A stretch of 32,228 nucleotides of DNA from Terriglobia bacterium (GCA_020073105.1 JAIQFW010000022.1:1016-33243); one strand, 5' to 3'; positions 23,436 to 31,624 are shown, numbered from the stretch's first letter. Numbers and translations are program-made. Notes: a model not told the origin generated them from the letters alone.

Positions 23436-25271
23436 ATGCCCATGGCGGAGTCAAGGCACGAGAACCTGGGTCAGAACCTAAGGCGGTCCACGGCCTTTTT
23501 GTCCGGCAATGGCTTCGCCTCCAGATTCCTTCCATTCCATGAGATTGAGGACCTGTACGGCAGAGTGCGCACGACTGGGGGTGGTTCATGGTTTCAACGG
23601 CTGCTCGATGAGATGCCGGTGAGCTTCAGAGTCGATGGAAAGGATTGGGAGAGGATACCGAAGACCGGACCCGTGCTGGCCGTGTCCAACCATCCTTTTG
23701 GCATGCTGGACGGCGCCGTTTTGGGGGCGTTGCTGACCCAGGTGCGCTGCGACGCAAAAATCATGACCAACTTCCTCCTGTCCGGTGTTCCCGAATTGCA
23801 GGAACACTGTATTTTCGTAGACCCACTGAACGGAAGAGACTCGGTTCAGGCCAATCGAAGGGCGCTGAGGCAGGCCCTGCTGTGGCTGCGAACCGGGCAT
23901 ATGCTTGCAGTCTTTCCCGCTGGCGAAGTGTCCCACTTACAACTCACCCAAGGCAGCGTCACTGATCCGAAGTGGAACCCGATGATTGCGCGGCTCGCCC
24001 GGGTAACCGGCGCAGCTGCCCTTCCCGTGTTTTTTCCGGGAAGAAACAGCGTGACGTTTCAGACGCTGGGCCTGATGCATCCCCGGCTTCGTACAGCCTG
24101 GTTGATGAGCGAATTTCTCGGTCAAGCGGGTAAGACCGTCGAGGTACGAATCGGAACCGCGGTCTCCGGCGATGTCCTCGCACGCCTCCATGGGGACCAG
24201 GAGACGATCGATTACCTCAGACGGCGCACCTACCTGTTGTCGCGAAGATCGTGCGCCGCTCCAGGCCCATTCCTGAACCCGAACTTTGTTTTCCCGCGGA
24301 AGGAACACGCCCCGATTGCGGCCGAAACCGAGCGGGATGCACTACTTGCTGAAATCCAGCAGCTCGACCCGGGACAACTCCTGGAAGATACGCGCGAGTT
24401 CTCGGTCTACGTGGCACGAGCTCAACAGATTCCAAGCTTGCTCCGAGAACTTGGCCGGCTAAGGGAAATCACCTTCCGTGATGTGGGGGAAGGCACAGGC
24501 GAGAGCCGGGACCTGGATCCCTTCGACGCCTACTACCTGCACGTATTTCTATGGGACAAGGCAAAGCAACAGTTAGTCGGTGCCTACCGCATGGGGATTG
24601 GCCCAGAGATCCTGGCCAGGCGGGGGCCCCGGGGCCTGTATACGAGCACCCTTTTTCACTACCACCCGCGCTTCTTCGAGAAACTCGGTCCGGCAGTAGA
24701 ACTGGGGCGATCGTTTGTTCTCCCCGATTATCAACGGCAATTTGCACCGTTGCTGCTTCTCTGGAGAGGAATTGCGCGCTATCTTTCGGACCATCCTGAA
24801 ACCCCGGTGCTGTTTGGCGCCGTGAGTATCAGCAACCGATACAGCCCGGCCTCGCGCGAGCTGATCGTACGGTATTTTGAATCACGGCAGCCGGACGAAA
24901 TGGCGGGCCTCGTCCGCCCTCGCCGTCCATTTCGCTCCTCGTGGCTCCGGCCCTGGGATTGCACTGCCATCTGCCATTCGCTGCGTGATTTGGAAGACCT
25001 GGGAGCTTCCGTCTCCGATTTGGAAACCGACGCCAAAGGGATTCCGATTCTTTTGCGCCAGTACGCCAAGCTCGGCGGCCGCTTGCTGGCGTTCAATGTG
25101 GACCGAAATTTTTCCGATGTTCTCGATGGCCTGGTACTGGTCGATCTCCGTCAGACCGACACCGCGGTCCTGGAGCGCTACATGGGAAAACAGGGGCTCG
25201 CACGTTTCCGTCGCCACCATCTGCTGTCCGATCCTCTGGCGCTCGACATGCAGGAGCTAAGCAGCAACTAA
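23436..25271 (+). CDS. Two-domain acyltransferase: LPLAT-type O-acyltransferase plus GNAT-type N-acyltransferase (OlsF-like)
   Basis: A 611-residue protein. The N-terminal domain (~residues 60-270) is a lysophospholipid-acyltransferase type: 'VLAVSNHPFGMLDGAVLG' has the catalytic His86 and Asp92, 'FVDPLNGRDS' and 'LAVFPAGEVSHLQ' the glycerol-phosphate-binding segments. The C-terminal domain (~305-480) is a 'hemolysin/OlsB' GNAT fold: 'FSVYVARAQQIPSLLRELGRLREITFRDVGEGT', 'DAYYLHVFLWDKAKQQLVGAYRMG', 'VELGRSFVLPDYQRQFAPLLLLWRGIARYL', then 'LFGAVSISNRYSPASRELI'. Known OlsF proteins combine these two activities to make ornithine lipids; this one probably makes an aminolipid, amino acid unknown. 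No ribosome-binding site near ATG 23436 or 23442. No membrane helix is obvious; peripheral at the inner membrane is likely. Confidence 0.87.
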   Translation: MPMAESRHENLGQNLRRSTAFLSGNGFASRFLPFHEIEDLYGRVRTTGGGSWFQRLLDEMPVSFRVDGKDWERIPKTGPVLAVSNHPFGMLDGAVLGALLTQVRCDAKIMTNFLLSGVPELQEHCIFVDPLNGRDSVQANRRALRQALLWLRTGHMLAVFPAGEVSHLQLTQGSVTDPKWNPMIARLARVTGAAALPVFFPGRNSVTFQTLGLMHPRLRTAWLMSEFLGQAGKTVEVRIGTAVSGDVLARLHGDQETIDYLRRRTYLLSRRSCAAPGPFLNPNFVFPRKEHAPIAAETERDALLAEIQQLDPGQLLEDTREFSVYVARAQQIPSLLRELGRLREITFRDVGEGTGESRDLDPFDAYYLHVFLWDKAKQQLVGAYRMGIGPEILARRGPRGLYTSTLFHYHPRFFEKLGPAVELGRSFVLPDYQRQFAPLLLLWRGIARYLSDHPETPVLFGAVSISNRYSPASRELIVRYFESRQPDEMAGLVRPRRPFRSSWLRPWDCTAICHSLRDLEDLGASVSDLETDAKGIPILLRQYAKLGGRLLAFNVDRNFSDVLDGLVLVDLRQTDTAVLERYMGKQGLARFRRHHLLSDPLALDMQELSSN

Positions 25272-25417
25272 CCTCAGCGAATGCCTGCCGTTGGGCCGCG
25301 GGATATGTGCTGGGGGTCCGCGAATGCACCTCCGGGGACGCCCACCGGAAGCACAGTCACCCCACCACGCATACTCCACGGCTCTAGGCAAGTTTGACTT
25401 TCCGGTTGGCCAGAACA

Positions 25418-25433
25418 CGTGATCTCGCTCACA
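25418..25433 (+). promoter_or_regulatory. CRP-type palindrome upstream of the AmmeMemoRadiSam cluster
   Basis: cGTGA-TCTCGC-TCACA matches the CRP consensus TGTGA-N6-TCACA in 9 of 10 half-site positions, centred 115 bases before the NapH-like GTG. It lies in a 268-base spacer that otherwise shows no clear promoter hexamers. A CRP/FNR-family regulator would fit a redox operon; the sequence is closer to the CRP than to the FNR half-site. Confidence 0.45.
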
Positions 25434-25539
25434 GCATTCGGGTGACAGCTTGGCAGAACATTAAGAGCGTAAGAGGGAAAGAGATCGAGAGCCGGCAGTG
25501 GGCCCGTCCAACCGGGGCCGCTTAGCGAGGAGTGCCTGA

Positions 25540-27192
25540 GTGGCTTTTGTAAAAGCAACCAAGCTGCGCTGCTTTTCGCAGGTCATCTTCTTCCTGCTGT
25601 TTCTGTTTCTTCTGCTGCGGACTGAGTTCCGCGGATCGTTTCACACCAGTGCCGGCGACATTCGACTGCCTTACCCAGTCAACTTGTTCTTCCGCTTTGA
25701 TCCGTTGGTGGCGCTGTCGAATGCCCTCTCCGGTCATGCTTTATATCGCGGTCTGCTGTGGAGCTTGGTAATTCTGGTCCCAACCATGTTTCTCGGCCGG
25801 TTTTTCTGCGGATGGATTTGCCCCCTCGGCTCCATCCATCACTTCTTCGGCAGCCTGAAGTCGGAGCGGAAGCGTGGAACACAACTTATCGAGTCGAACC
25901 GATACAAGCGCTGGCAGACGACCAAGTACTACCTGTTGATCGTGGTGCTGGTTGCTGCTCTGATGGGCACGGGGATTGTTGGGTGGTTGGATCCGCTTTC
26001 CCTGCTGGTGCGCTCTCTCGGTCTGGCAATCCTTCCTGGAGCGGACTATGCCGTGAGTGCCGTGCTGCGCACCATGGAACACAGCAGATTTGTGCCGGTG
26101 CAAACCGCAGGCAGCGTACTGCACTTCATTTTCGGGTGGGTGCTACTCAGCTTCAAACAGCCATACTTTCGGCAAGGCATTTGGCTTGGTCTGATCTTCG
26201 TCCTTCTTGTGGCACTAAACTTCCGTGTGACCCGGTTCTGGTGCCGGGCGCTCTGCCCGCTCGGTGCGTTGCTTGGCATTGTTTCCCGCTGGTCGATTCT
26301 TGGCTTGGTCAAGACGCCGGAGCACTGCAACGACTGCAACCGCTGCCTTCTACGCTGCCAGGGAGGTGATGATCCCATCGGTGGCGTTCCCTGGCGCCAA
26401 CCCGAATGTCATCTCTGTCTGAACTGTGTTGATGAGTGTCCCGAGCATGGTCTGCAGTTCAAGTTCTTTCCCCCGCAAACTTCTATGGGCATGAGCCTGC
26501 AGAGACGCAAGGTACTCACGGGATTGGCGGCTGGGGCGGCCATTGTTCCACTCGCCCGCAGCACGCCTGGATTCGCTGTCGAGCGTCATGAACGGCTGCT
26601 TCGTCCGCCGGGAGCGCTGGACGAAGACCCTTTCCTCTCACGCTGCATACGCTGCGGTGAGTGCATGAAGGTTTGTCCCAACAACGCACTGCATCCCGCG
26701 TTGACTGAAGCTGGTCTGGAGGGTCTGTGGACCCCGGTCATGGTTCCGCGGATTGGCTACTGCGAAACCAGTTGTGTAATTTGCTCGCAGGTTTGTCCCA
26801 CGGGCGCAATCTGGGAAATCACGTCGAAAGAGAAGGGCTGGGCGGAAGGCGATATCACGAAGGCGAAGCCGATCCGGTTGGGCACCGCTTTCTACGATCG
26901 CGGGCGGTGCCTGCCGTGGGCCATGGCAACGCCTTGCATCGTCTGCGAGGAGTGGTGTCCGACGTCGCCCAAGGCCATTTATCTGCAGCCCACCGACGTG
27001 GTGGATGCAGCCGGCAAAGTGAAGCAAGTGAAACAGCCGTACCTTGACCCGCAGCGCTGCGTGGGCTGTGGCGCTTGTGAATATGCCTGCCCGGTTCAGG
27101 ATCGTCCGGCAATTTACGTAACCAGCGTTGGCGAGACCCGTTCTCCAACCAACCAGATCCTCCTGAATCGAAGCAAAGGGAGTGCTACGTGA
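25540..27192 (+). CDS. NapH-NapG-like fused membrane/periplasmic ferredoxin protein
   Basis: A 550-residue iron-sulfur protein. N-terminal half: NapH/NosR-type quinol-side membrane domain with about five helices (~12-28, 68-88, 129-150, 190-207, 213-230) and CX3CP motifs at C90/C94 ('FCGWICPLGS') and C235/C239 ('WCRALCPLGA'), then two cytoplasmic cysteine clusters (C263-C273, C290-C300). At R322-R323 a twin-arginine-like stretch 'LQRRKVLTGLAAGAAIVPLA' leads into a NapG-like half with four further clusters: C369-C379, C408-C419, C466-C473 and C507-C517. NapH and NapG are separate proteins in nitrate-reductase systems, where they pass electrons from quinol to the periplasm; here they are one chain. 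GTG start is set by GAGGAG (25527-25532). First gene of the cluster; its stop overlaps the next start. Confidence 0.88.
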   Translation: MAFVKATKLRCFSQVIFFLLFLFLLLRTEFRGSFHTSAGDIRLPYPVNLFFRFDPLVALSNALSGHALYRGLLWSLVILVPTMFLGRFFCGWICPLGSIHHFFGSLKSERKRGTQLIESNRYKRWQTTKYYLLIVVLVAALMGTGIVGWLDPLSLLVRSLGLAILPGADYAVSAVLRTMEHSRFVPVQTAGSVLHFIFGWVLLSFKQPYFRQGIWLGLIFVLLVALNFRVTRFWCRALCPLGALLGIVSRWSILGLVKTPEHCNDCNRCLLRCQGGDDPIGGVPWRQPECHLCLNCVDECPEHGLQFKFFPPQTSMGMSLQRRKVLTGLAAGAAIVPLARSTPGFAVERHERLLRPPGALDEDPFLSRCIRCGECMKVCPNNALHPALTEAGLEGLWTPVMVPRIGYCETSCVICSQVCPTGAIWEITSKEKGWAEGDITKAKPIRLGTAFYDRGRCLPWAMATPCIVCEEWCPTSPKAIYLQPTDVVDAAGKVKQVKQPYLDPQRCVGCGACEYACPVQDRPAIYVTSVGETRSPTNQILLNRSKGSAT

Positions 27193-27701
27193 TCAGAACG
27201 CACACCATCTTGCGGGGCATCATGCGGATCGCTGTGTGTGTAGCCCTCCTCGGAGATGTGGGCTGCAAGCGAGAATCGCAGACGAAAATCACGACGTTCC
27301 CCGCCTCCAATGAGGCCTTGGGGTGGATGAAAACTTCCGACATTCGTAGCTTTGAAGCTGCCGACCTCTGGAAGTACGTTGACGGAGAAGCGGAAAGGTA
27401 CCTGAAAGCGGGGATACAAAGCACGTCCACGGCCGACTACAGGTTTCAAAACAAGCTCGAAGCGGTGGTTGACATCTACACCATGCAGAACACAGAAGGC
27501 GCCACGAAGATCCTTGAGTCGGAGCCGGCCGGTGGTGCGAAGTCCGTTCAATTGGGCGACAGCGCACGCTTGTACAGCCAGAGCTTGGTTTTCCGTAAAG
27601 GACCTTATCTGGTGCGGATCGTTGCCTATGAAGAATCCTCGGAGGTGCAGCAAGCACTTCTTGAGCTGGGTCGCGGCATAGAACAACGACTTGGGAAGTG
27701 A
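27189..27701 (+). CDS. DUF6599-like secreted or lipid-anchored protein
   Basis: A 170-residue protein whose body ('EALGWMKTSDIRSFEAADLWKYVDGEAERYLKAGIQSTSTADYRF', then 'VVDIYTMQNTEGATKILESE') follows the pattern of DUF6599 proteins, which often accompany AmmeMemoRadiSam and ferredoxin genes in Acidobacteria and related groups (recall, not checked). The N-terminus is a signal-like hydrophobic stretch ending at Cys21 ('LLGDVGC'), a poor lipobox because of Asp at -3; ATG at residue 12 would still keep the segment. The GTG start overlaps the stop of the NapHG-like gene (gTGA), so translation is coupled. Function unknown. Confidence 0.75.
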   Translation: MIRTHTILRGIMRIAVCVALLGDVGCKRESQTKITTFPASNEALGWMKTSDIRSFEAADLWKYVDGEAERYLKAGIQSTSTADYRFQNKLEAVVDIYTMQNTEGATKILESEPAGGAKSVQLGDSARLYSQSLVFRKGPYLVRIVAYEESSEVQQALLELGRGIEQRLGK

Positions 27702-27787
27702 CGGTAGGAGTGGTGTGCATCACTGAAAACTTACCGGGGTTGCGGTATGCGTAACTTGAGGCAGTCAACCTCTAAGTAGGACAGGTC

Positions 27788-28795
27788 ATGTGCCACAAGA
27801 GTGACACGAACCGGCGGGACTTCCTGAAGACGTGCATCACCGGCGCTGCCGTCCTCGGGGTGAGGGGGAAGATGGGGTTGCTCGAAGCCGCAGAACAAGG
27901 GGTGCCCGGCAAATCCAAGGTCGTGATCGCCCGCGATGCCATGCTGCGAGGCACTGGAACCGCTGTGGACTCCCACCGGATGCTGAATCTGCTGGATCGC
28001 ACGATGCAAACCCTCTTCGACCGCGACCATCCATCCGACCCGTGGAAGAGGCTGGTCCGCCCGGGAGAGACAGTAGGCCTGAAAGTAAACGCGCTTGGAG
28101 GCCGTGGGCTTTCGAGCAATGTGCAGCTGGTCGACGCGATCTGTGAGCGATTGCAGCAGGTTGGAATCAGGGCCAGCGACATCATTATCTGGGACCGCGA
28201 CAGCGACGAACTGGAACGGGTCGGATTTCGTGTTTCCACAACGGGCAACCGTGTGCAATGTCTCGGGACTGACCGGGTTGATTACGAGGAAGAGTTGGTC
28301 ACCTTCGGTGCTGTGGGCAGCCGCTTGTCGAGGATTCTGACGCGACGTTGCGATGTCCTGATCAATGTGCCGGTCCTGAAAGACCACGACGGCGCCGGTG
28401 TGACCGCTGCCTTGAAGAACATGTACGGCGTGATCCACAACCCCAACAAATACCACCCGAACGGCTGCAACCCCTACATCGCTGACGTCAACATGCTGCC
28501 CCAGATCAGAACCAAGATGCGCTTGACCATTTGTGACGCCACGACGGCCTGCTTCGAAGGTGGGCCGGGATACAAGCCACAGTACAGCTGGAAGAACAAT
28601 GCCCTGATCGTTTCCCAGGATCCGGTCGCACTCGACTACACTGGCTGGCAGATCATCGAGCGCAAGCGAGCCGAGAAGGGATTAAAGACACTGGAAGTCG
28701 ATGGCAGAATGCCCCACTACATCGCGACTGCGGCCGATGCTAAGCACCGGCTGGGCACGAATGATCCCAAGCGGATCACGGTGGTTGAAGTGTAG
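27788..28795 (+). CDS. DUF362 protein with twin-arginine signal
   Basis: A 335-residue protein. Residues 9-14 'RRDFLK' with the following 'TCITGAAVLGVRGKMG' make a textbook twin-arginine signal, so export in folded form is likely. The rest matches the DUF362 family: 'VGLKVNALGGRGLSSNVQLVDAICERL', 'DIIIWDRDSDELERVGF', 'DVLINVPVLKDHDGAGVTAALKNMYGVIHNP' and 'VSQDPVALDYTGWQII'. DUF362 proteins have no assigned reaction; many carry a ferredoxin domain, but this one has only a few scattered Cys. An 86-base spacer with a small bulged hairpin separates it from the DUF6599-like gene; a good ribosome-binding site is not evident. Confidence 0.88.
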   Translation: MCHKSDTNRRDFLKTCITGAAVLGVRGKMGLLEAAEQGVPGKSKVVIARDAMLRGTGTAVDSHRMLNLLDRTMQTLFDRDHPSDPWKRLVRPGETVGLKVNALGGRGLSSNVQLVDAICERLQQVGIRASDIIIWDRDSDELERVGFRVSTTGNRVQCLGTDRVDYEEELVTFGAVGSRLSRILTRRCDVLINVPVLKDHDGAGVTAALKNMYGVIHNPNKYHPNGCNPYIADVNMLPQIRTKMRLTICDATTACFEGGPGYKPQYSWKNNALIVSQDPVALDYTGWQIIERKRAEKGLKTLEVDGRMPHYIATAADAKHRLGTNDPKRITVVEV

Positions 28796-28817
28796 GGCGG
28801 GCGTCATTGAGGTTCGT

Positions 28818-30005
28818 ATGTCACGGAAGTTTGGCACCGGAATTGAGCATCCACTCACCGCCGGGCTCGGTCGCCGCTCGTTCTTGAAGTGCGGGCTGGC
28901 ATCAGGAGCCGTCTTGGGCTTATGTGAATTTGCTAAACCCCTCGTCGCGGTCCCCTCATGGGCCGTTCCGCAGAAGCAGGACGACTCCCGCTTCGTAGTC
29001 GAAGCGAAGTTTTATCAGAAACTGCCGAACAAGAAGGTCAAGTGCAAGCTGTGTCCGCGGGAGTGCACGGTGGGAGATCGGGAACGCGGCTACTGTGGCG
29101 TGCGCGAGAACCGTGGGGGAACCTACTTCACGCTGGTGCACTCGCGGGTGTGCGCGGCGCACATCGACCCGATCGAGAAGAAGCCCCTGTTCCACTACTT
29201 GCCGGGAACGTTGGCGTTTTCGCTCGCCACAGCCGGGTGCAACGTCAACTGCAAGTTCTGTCAGAACTGGGACATTTCGCAGGTGCGTCCGGAGCAGGTG
29301 CCCGCCGAATACGCTCCCCCGAAGCTGGTGGCCGAGTTGGCCCAGCAAAATCACTGCCCGACGATTGCCTTCACCTACAGCGAGCCGGTGGTCTTCAGCG
29401 AGTACTTGATGGATGCAGCCGATGCCGGACACGCAGCTGGCATCCGCAGTGTGGTCGTGTCCAACGGCTACATCCAGGAGGAAGCGCTGAAGGCGGCATA
29501 CGGAAAAATGGACGCGGTCAAGATCGATCTAAAAGCGTTCTCGGAGTCCTACTATAAGGACGTGGTCGTAGGGGAGCTCAAGCCGGTGCTGGACACGTTG
29601 ATTACGTTGCGCAAGATGGGCAAGTGGACGGAAATTGTCTACCTCGTGGTGCCAACCCTCAATGATAGCGACTCAGAGTTCCACGGTCTGGCACGGTGGA
29701 TCAAGATAAATCTGGGCGTGGATGTGCCGGTACATTTCACGCAGTTTCATCCGGAATACCTGCTGAAGAATCTGCCTATCACGCCGGTCCCCACACTTGA
29801 GCGGGCCAAGGCAATTGCTGACGCCGAGGGTCTGCACTACGTTTACATCGGGAATGTGCCGGGACATCCTGCGCAAAACACTTACTGCCCAAAGTGCCGC
29901 CACTTGCTGGTTGAACGAGTGGGCTTGACAGCGACGCAGATGCTGATCCGCAAGGGCCATTGTCCGTTCTGTCAGCAGCCGATCCCGGGCGTGTGGCATG
30001 CATGA
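28818..30005 (+). CDS. AmmeMemoRadiSam-system radical SAM enzyme with twin-arginine signal
   Basis: A 395-residue radical SAM protein. Motif C141-x3-C145-x2-C148 ('GCNVNCKFCQNWDIS') binds the SAM cluster; 'AFTYSEPVVFSEYLMDAA' and 'VSNGYIQEEALK' continue the barrel, as in the PflA-like AmmeMemoRadiSam family. An N-terminal 'CKLCPREC...GYCGV' (C76, C79, C83, C93) and a C-terminal zinc-ribbon-like C357/C360 plus C382/C385 are also family features. Unusual is the N-terminus: 'GRRSFLKCGLASGAVLG' (R19-R20), a twin-arginine signal. Start: GAGG (28809-28812) five bases before ATG 28818; an in-frame upstream start would lie inside the DUF362 gene. The gap to each neighbour is under 25 bases, so one operon. 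Confidence 0.92.
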   Translation: MSRKFGTGIEHPLTAGLGRRSFLKCGLASGAVLGLCEFAKPLVAVPSWAVPQKQDDSRFVVEAKFYQKLPNKKVKCKLCPRECTVGDRERGYCGVRENRGGTYFTLVHSRVCAAHIDPIEKKPLFHYLPGTLAFSLATAGCNVNCKFCQNWDISQVRPEQVPAEYAPPKLVAELAQQNHCPTIAFTYSEPVVFSEYLMDAADAGHAAGIRSVVVSNGYIQEEALKAAYGKMDAVKIDLKAFSESYYKDVVVGELKPVLDTLITLRKMGKWTEIVYLVVPTLNDSDSEFHGLARWIKINLGVDVPVHFTQFHPEYLLKNLPITPVPTLERAKAIADAEGLHYVYIGNVPGHPAQNTYCPKCRHLLVERVGLTATQMLIRKGHCPFCQQPIPGVWHA

Positions 30006-30028
30006 GAGCGTGCGAGGAGGGTTCGTGT

Positions 30029-31624
30029 ATGAATATCAGGATGCGATCCATGGTGTATTGGGTGGCGGGCTGCTTGATTGCAGTTCTGGGGATCACAACG
30101 CCGCAATATTCCCGTGCAGCGAATCCGCAAAGTGTGCGAAAGCCGGGGGTGGCAGGCGCCTTCTATCCGGCTGATCCCAAGGCACTGTCGGCAATGATCG
30201 ACGACATGTTGGCCCACGCATCTCCGCCGGCGATCGCTGACCCGGTCCTGGCCGTGGTGGCACCCCACGCGGGCTATCAATTTTCCGGTCCCGTCGCCGC
30301 CTACACCTACGCTGCCCTTAAGGGACACAAGTTTTCCCGGGTAGTCGTTATTGCGCCCTCCCACTACGAAGCGTTTGACTTCACCTCCGTGTATGACGGC
30401 GACGCCTATGCGACTCCGCTCGGGACAGTCCAGGTGGACAAAGCGTTTGCAAGCAAGTTAGTGAAGATGAGCTCGACCATCCGCCTTTCCAGCCGTGGGC
30501 ACGCTCCCACGAAGGAAGGATCTGAACACGCTCTCGAAGTGGAGTTGCCATGGCTGCAACGCGTGCTGGGTAATTTCGAACTCGTCCCCGTGGTCATGGG
30601 AGAACAGGGCTATGAAAGCAGCCGAGCCTTGGGAGTGGCCTTGGCAAAGCTGATTCCGGATAATGACACGCTGATCGTGGCGAGTTCCGATCTGTCTCAC
30701 TATCACCCTTACGATGAGGCAGTAACGATCGACCACAAAACGCTGAACGCACTACAGGCTTGGGATTACTTCAGCATGTCGCAGAACTTCGGGATGCGGG
30801 TGTGGGAAGCCTGCGGCGGCGCGCCTATCGTTGCGGCGATGATTGCCGCGGAGCGGATGGGCGCGAACCAGGCCGTCGTGCTCAAGTACGCCAACTCAGG
30901 AGATACGGCCGGAGACCACTCACGTGTGGTCGGATACAGCGCGGTCGCGCTAGTGAAAACCCAAAACCATCGAGCAGCAGAGCAATCGTTCTCCGTGGGG
31001 GCTCACGACAAAACTGAGCTGCTTGGTCTGGCTCGCAAGTCGGTGGAACAGGCCGTCCGGGAGCGCAAGACGTATGAGCCCCCTGCGAGTTCCAGCGAAG
31101 CGTTGAATCAGGAGCGTGGGGCATTTGTGACCCTGAAGAAGTCAGGAGAATTGCGGGGCTGTATCGGCTATACCTCCGCCGTCAAACCTCTCTACATGAC
31201 TGTGAGGGACACGGCCACTCTGGCCGCTCTGCGCGACTCCCGGTTCGAGCCCGTATCGGTCTCGGAATTGGGTCAACTCGAGTACGAAATCTCGGTGCTG
31301 TCTCCGCTACGGCGTGTGCTGGACATTCGACAGATCAAAGTCGGCCAGCACGGCTTGCTGATGAGAAACGGCGATCAACAGGGCCTTCTGTTGCCTCAGG
31401 TTCCCGTAGAGGAAGGATGGGACCGCCAGAGGTTTCTGGAACAAACATGCGTCAAAGCAGGCATGCGCCCAGCCTGTTGGAAGGATGAAAACACGGACAT
31501 CTTCATGTTCACCGCTGTGGTGTTCGGCGAAAGCAGGCCAAAGCCGCTTATGCCCGAGACGTCTTTAGCTCCCGGCTTTCCCGGCCGGCAAGGACAGCAG
31601 GTCCCAGGTTTACCGCCGCACTGA
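30029..31624 (+). CDS. MEMO-AMMECR1 fusion (AmmeMemoRadiSam proteins B and A) with signal peptide
   Basis: A 531-residue two-domain protein. A Sec signal (~residues 1-32, 'VYWVAGCLIAVLGITT', cut near 'YSRAANP') precedes a MEMO domain (~38-315) that keeps the metal-site residues of human MEMO1 by position: H80 ('APHAGYQ'), H112 ('APSHYEAF'), D221 and H224 ('SSDLSHYHP'), C262 ('EACGGAPIV'). The AMMECR1 domain (~330-520) has the 'LRGCIGYTSA' signature (C378) and 'GLLLPQVPVEEGWDRQRFLEQTC'. In most genomes A and B are separate; here they are one exported chain. The start has GAGGAGG (30014-30020) eight bases before ATG 30029. Reaction unknown. Its 3' end overlaps a convergent gene by 77 bases. Confidence 0.93.
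   Translation: MNIRMRSMVYWVAGCLIAVLGITTPQYSRAANPQSVRKPGVAGAFYPADPKALSAMIDDMLAHASPPAIADPVLAVVAPHAGYQFSGPVAAYTYAALKGHKFSRVVVIAPSHYEAFDFTSVYDGDAYATPLGTVQVDKAFASKLVKMSSTIRLSSRGHAPTKEGSEHALEVELPWLQRVLGNFELVPVVMGEQGYESSRALGVALAKLIPDNDTLIVASSDLSHYHPYDEAVTIDHKTLNALQAWDYFSMSQNFGMRVWEACGGAPIVAAMIAAERMGANQAVVLKYANSGDTAGDHSRVVGYSAVALVKTQNHRAAEQSFSVGAHDKTELLGLARKSVEQAVRERKTYEPPASSSEALNQERGAFVTLKKSGELRGCIGYTSAVKPLYMTVRDTATLAALRDSRFEPVSVSELGQLEYEISVLSPLRRVLDIRQIKVGQHGLLMRNGDQQGLLLPQVPVEEGWDRQRFLEQTCVKAGMRPACWKDENTDIFMFTAVVFGESRPKPLMPETSLAPGFPGRQGQQVPGLPPH

Noticed and set aside
23150-23542. 130-codon open frame upstream of the acyltransferase gene
   Set aside because: It overlaps the start of a well-supported gene in another frame, is rich in Arg/Pro/Ser as shadow frames are, and has no ribosome-binding site or recognisable motif.
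28701-28817. Upstream start that would extend the radical SAM protein by 39 residues
   Set aside because: It lies inside the DUF362 gene in another frame; ATG 28818 has GAGG and places the twin-arginine motif at a normal position.
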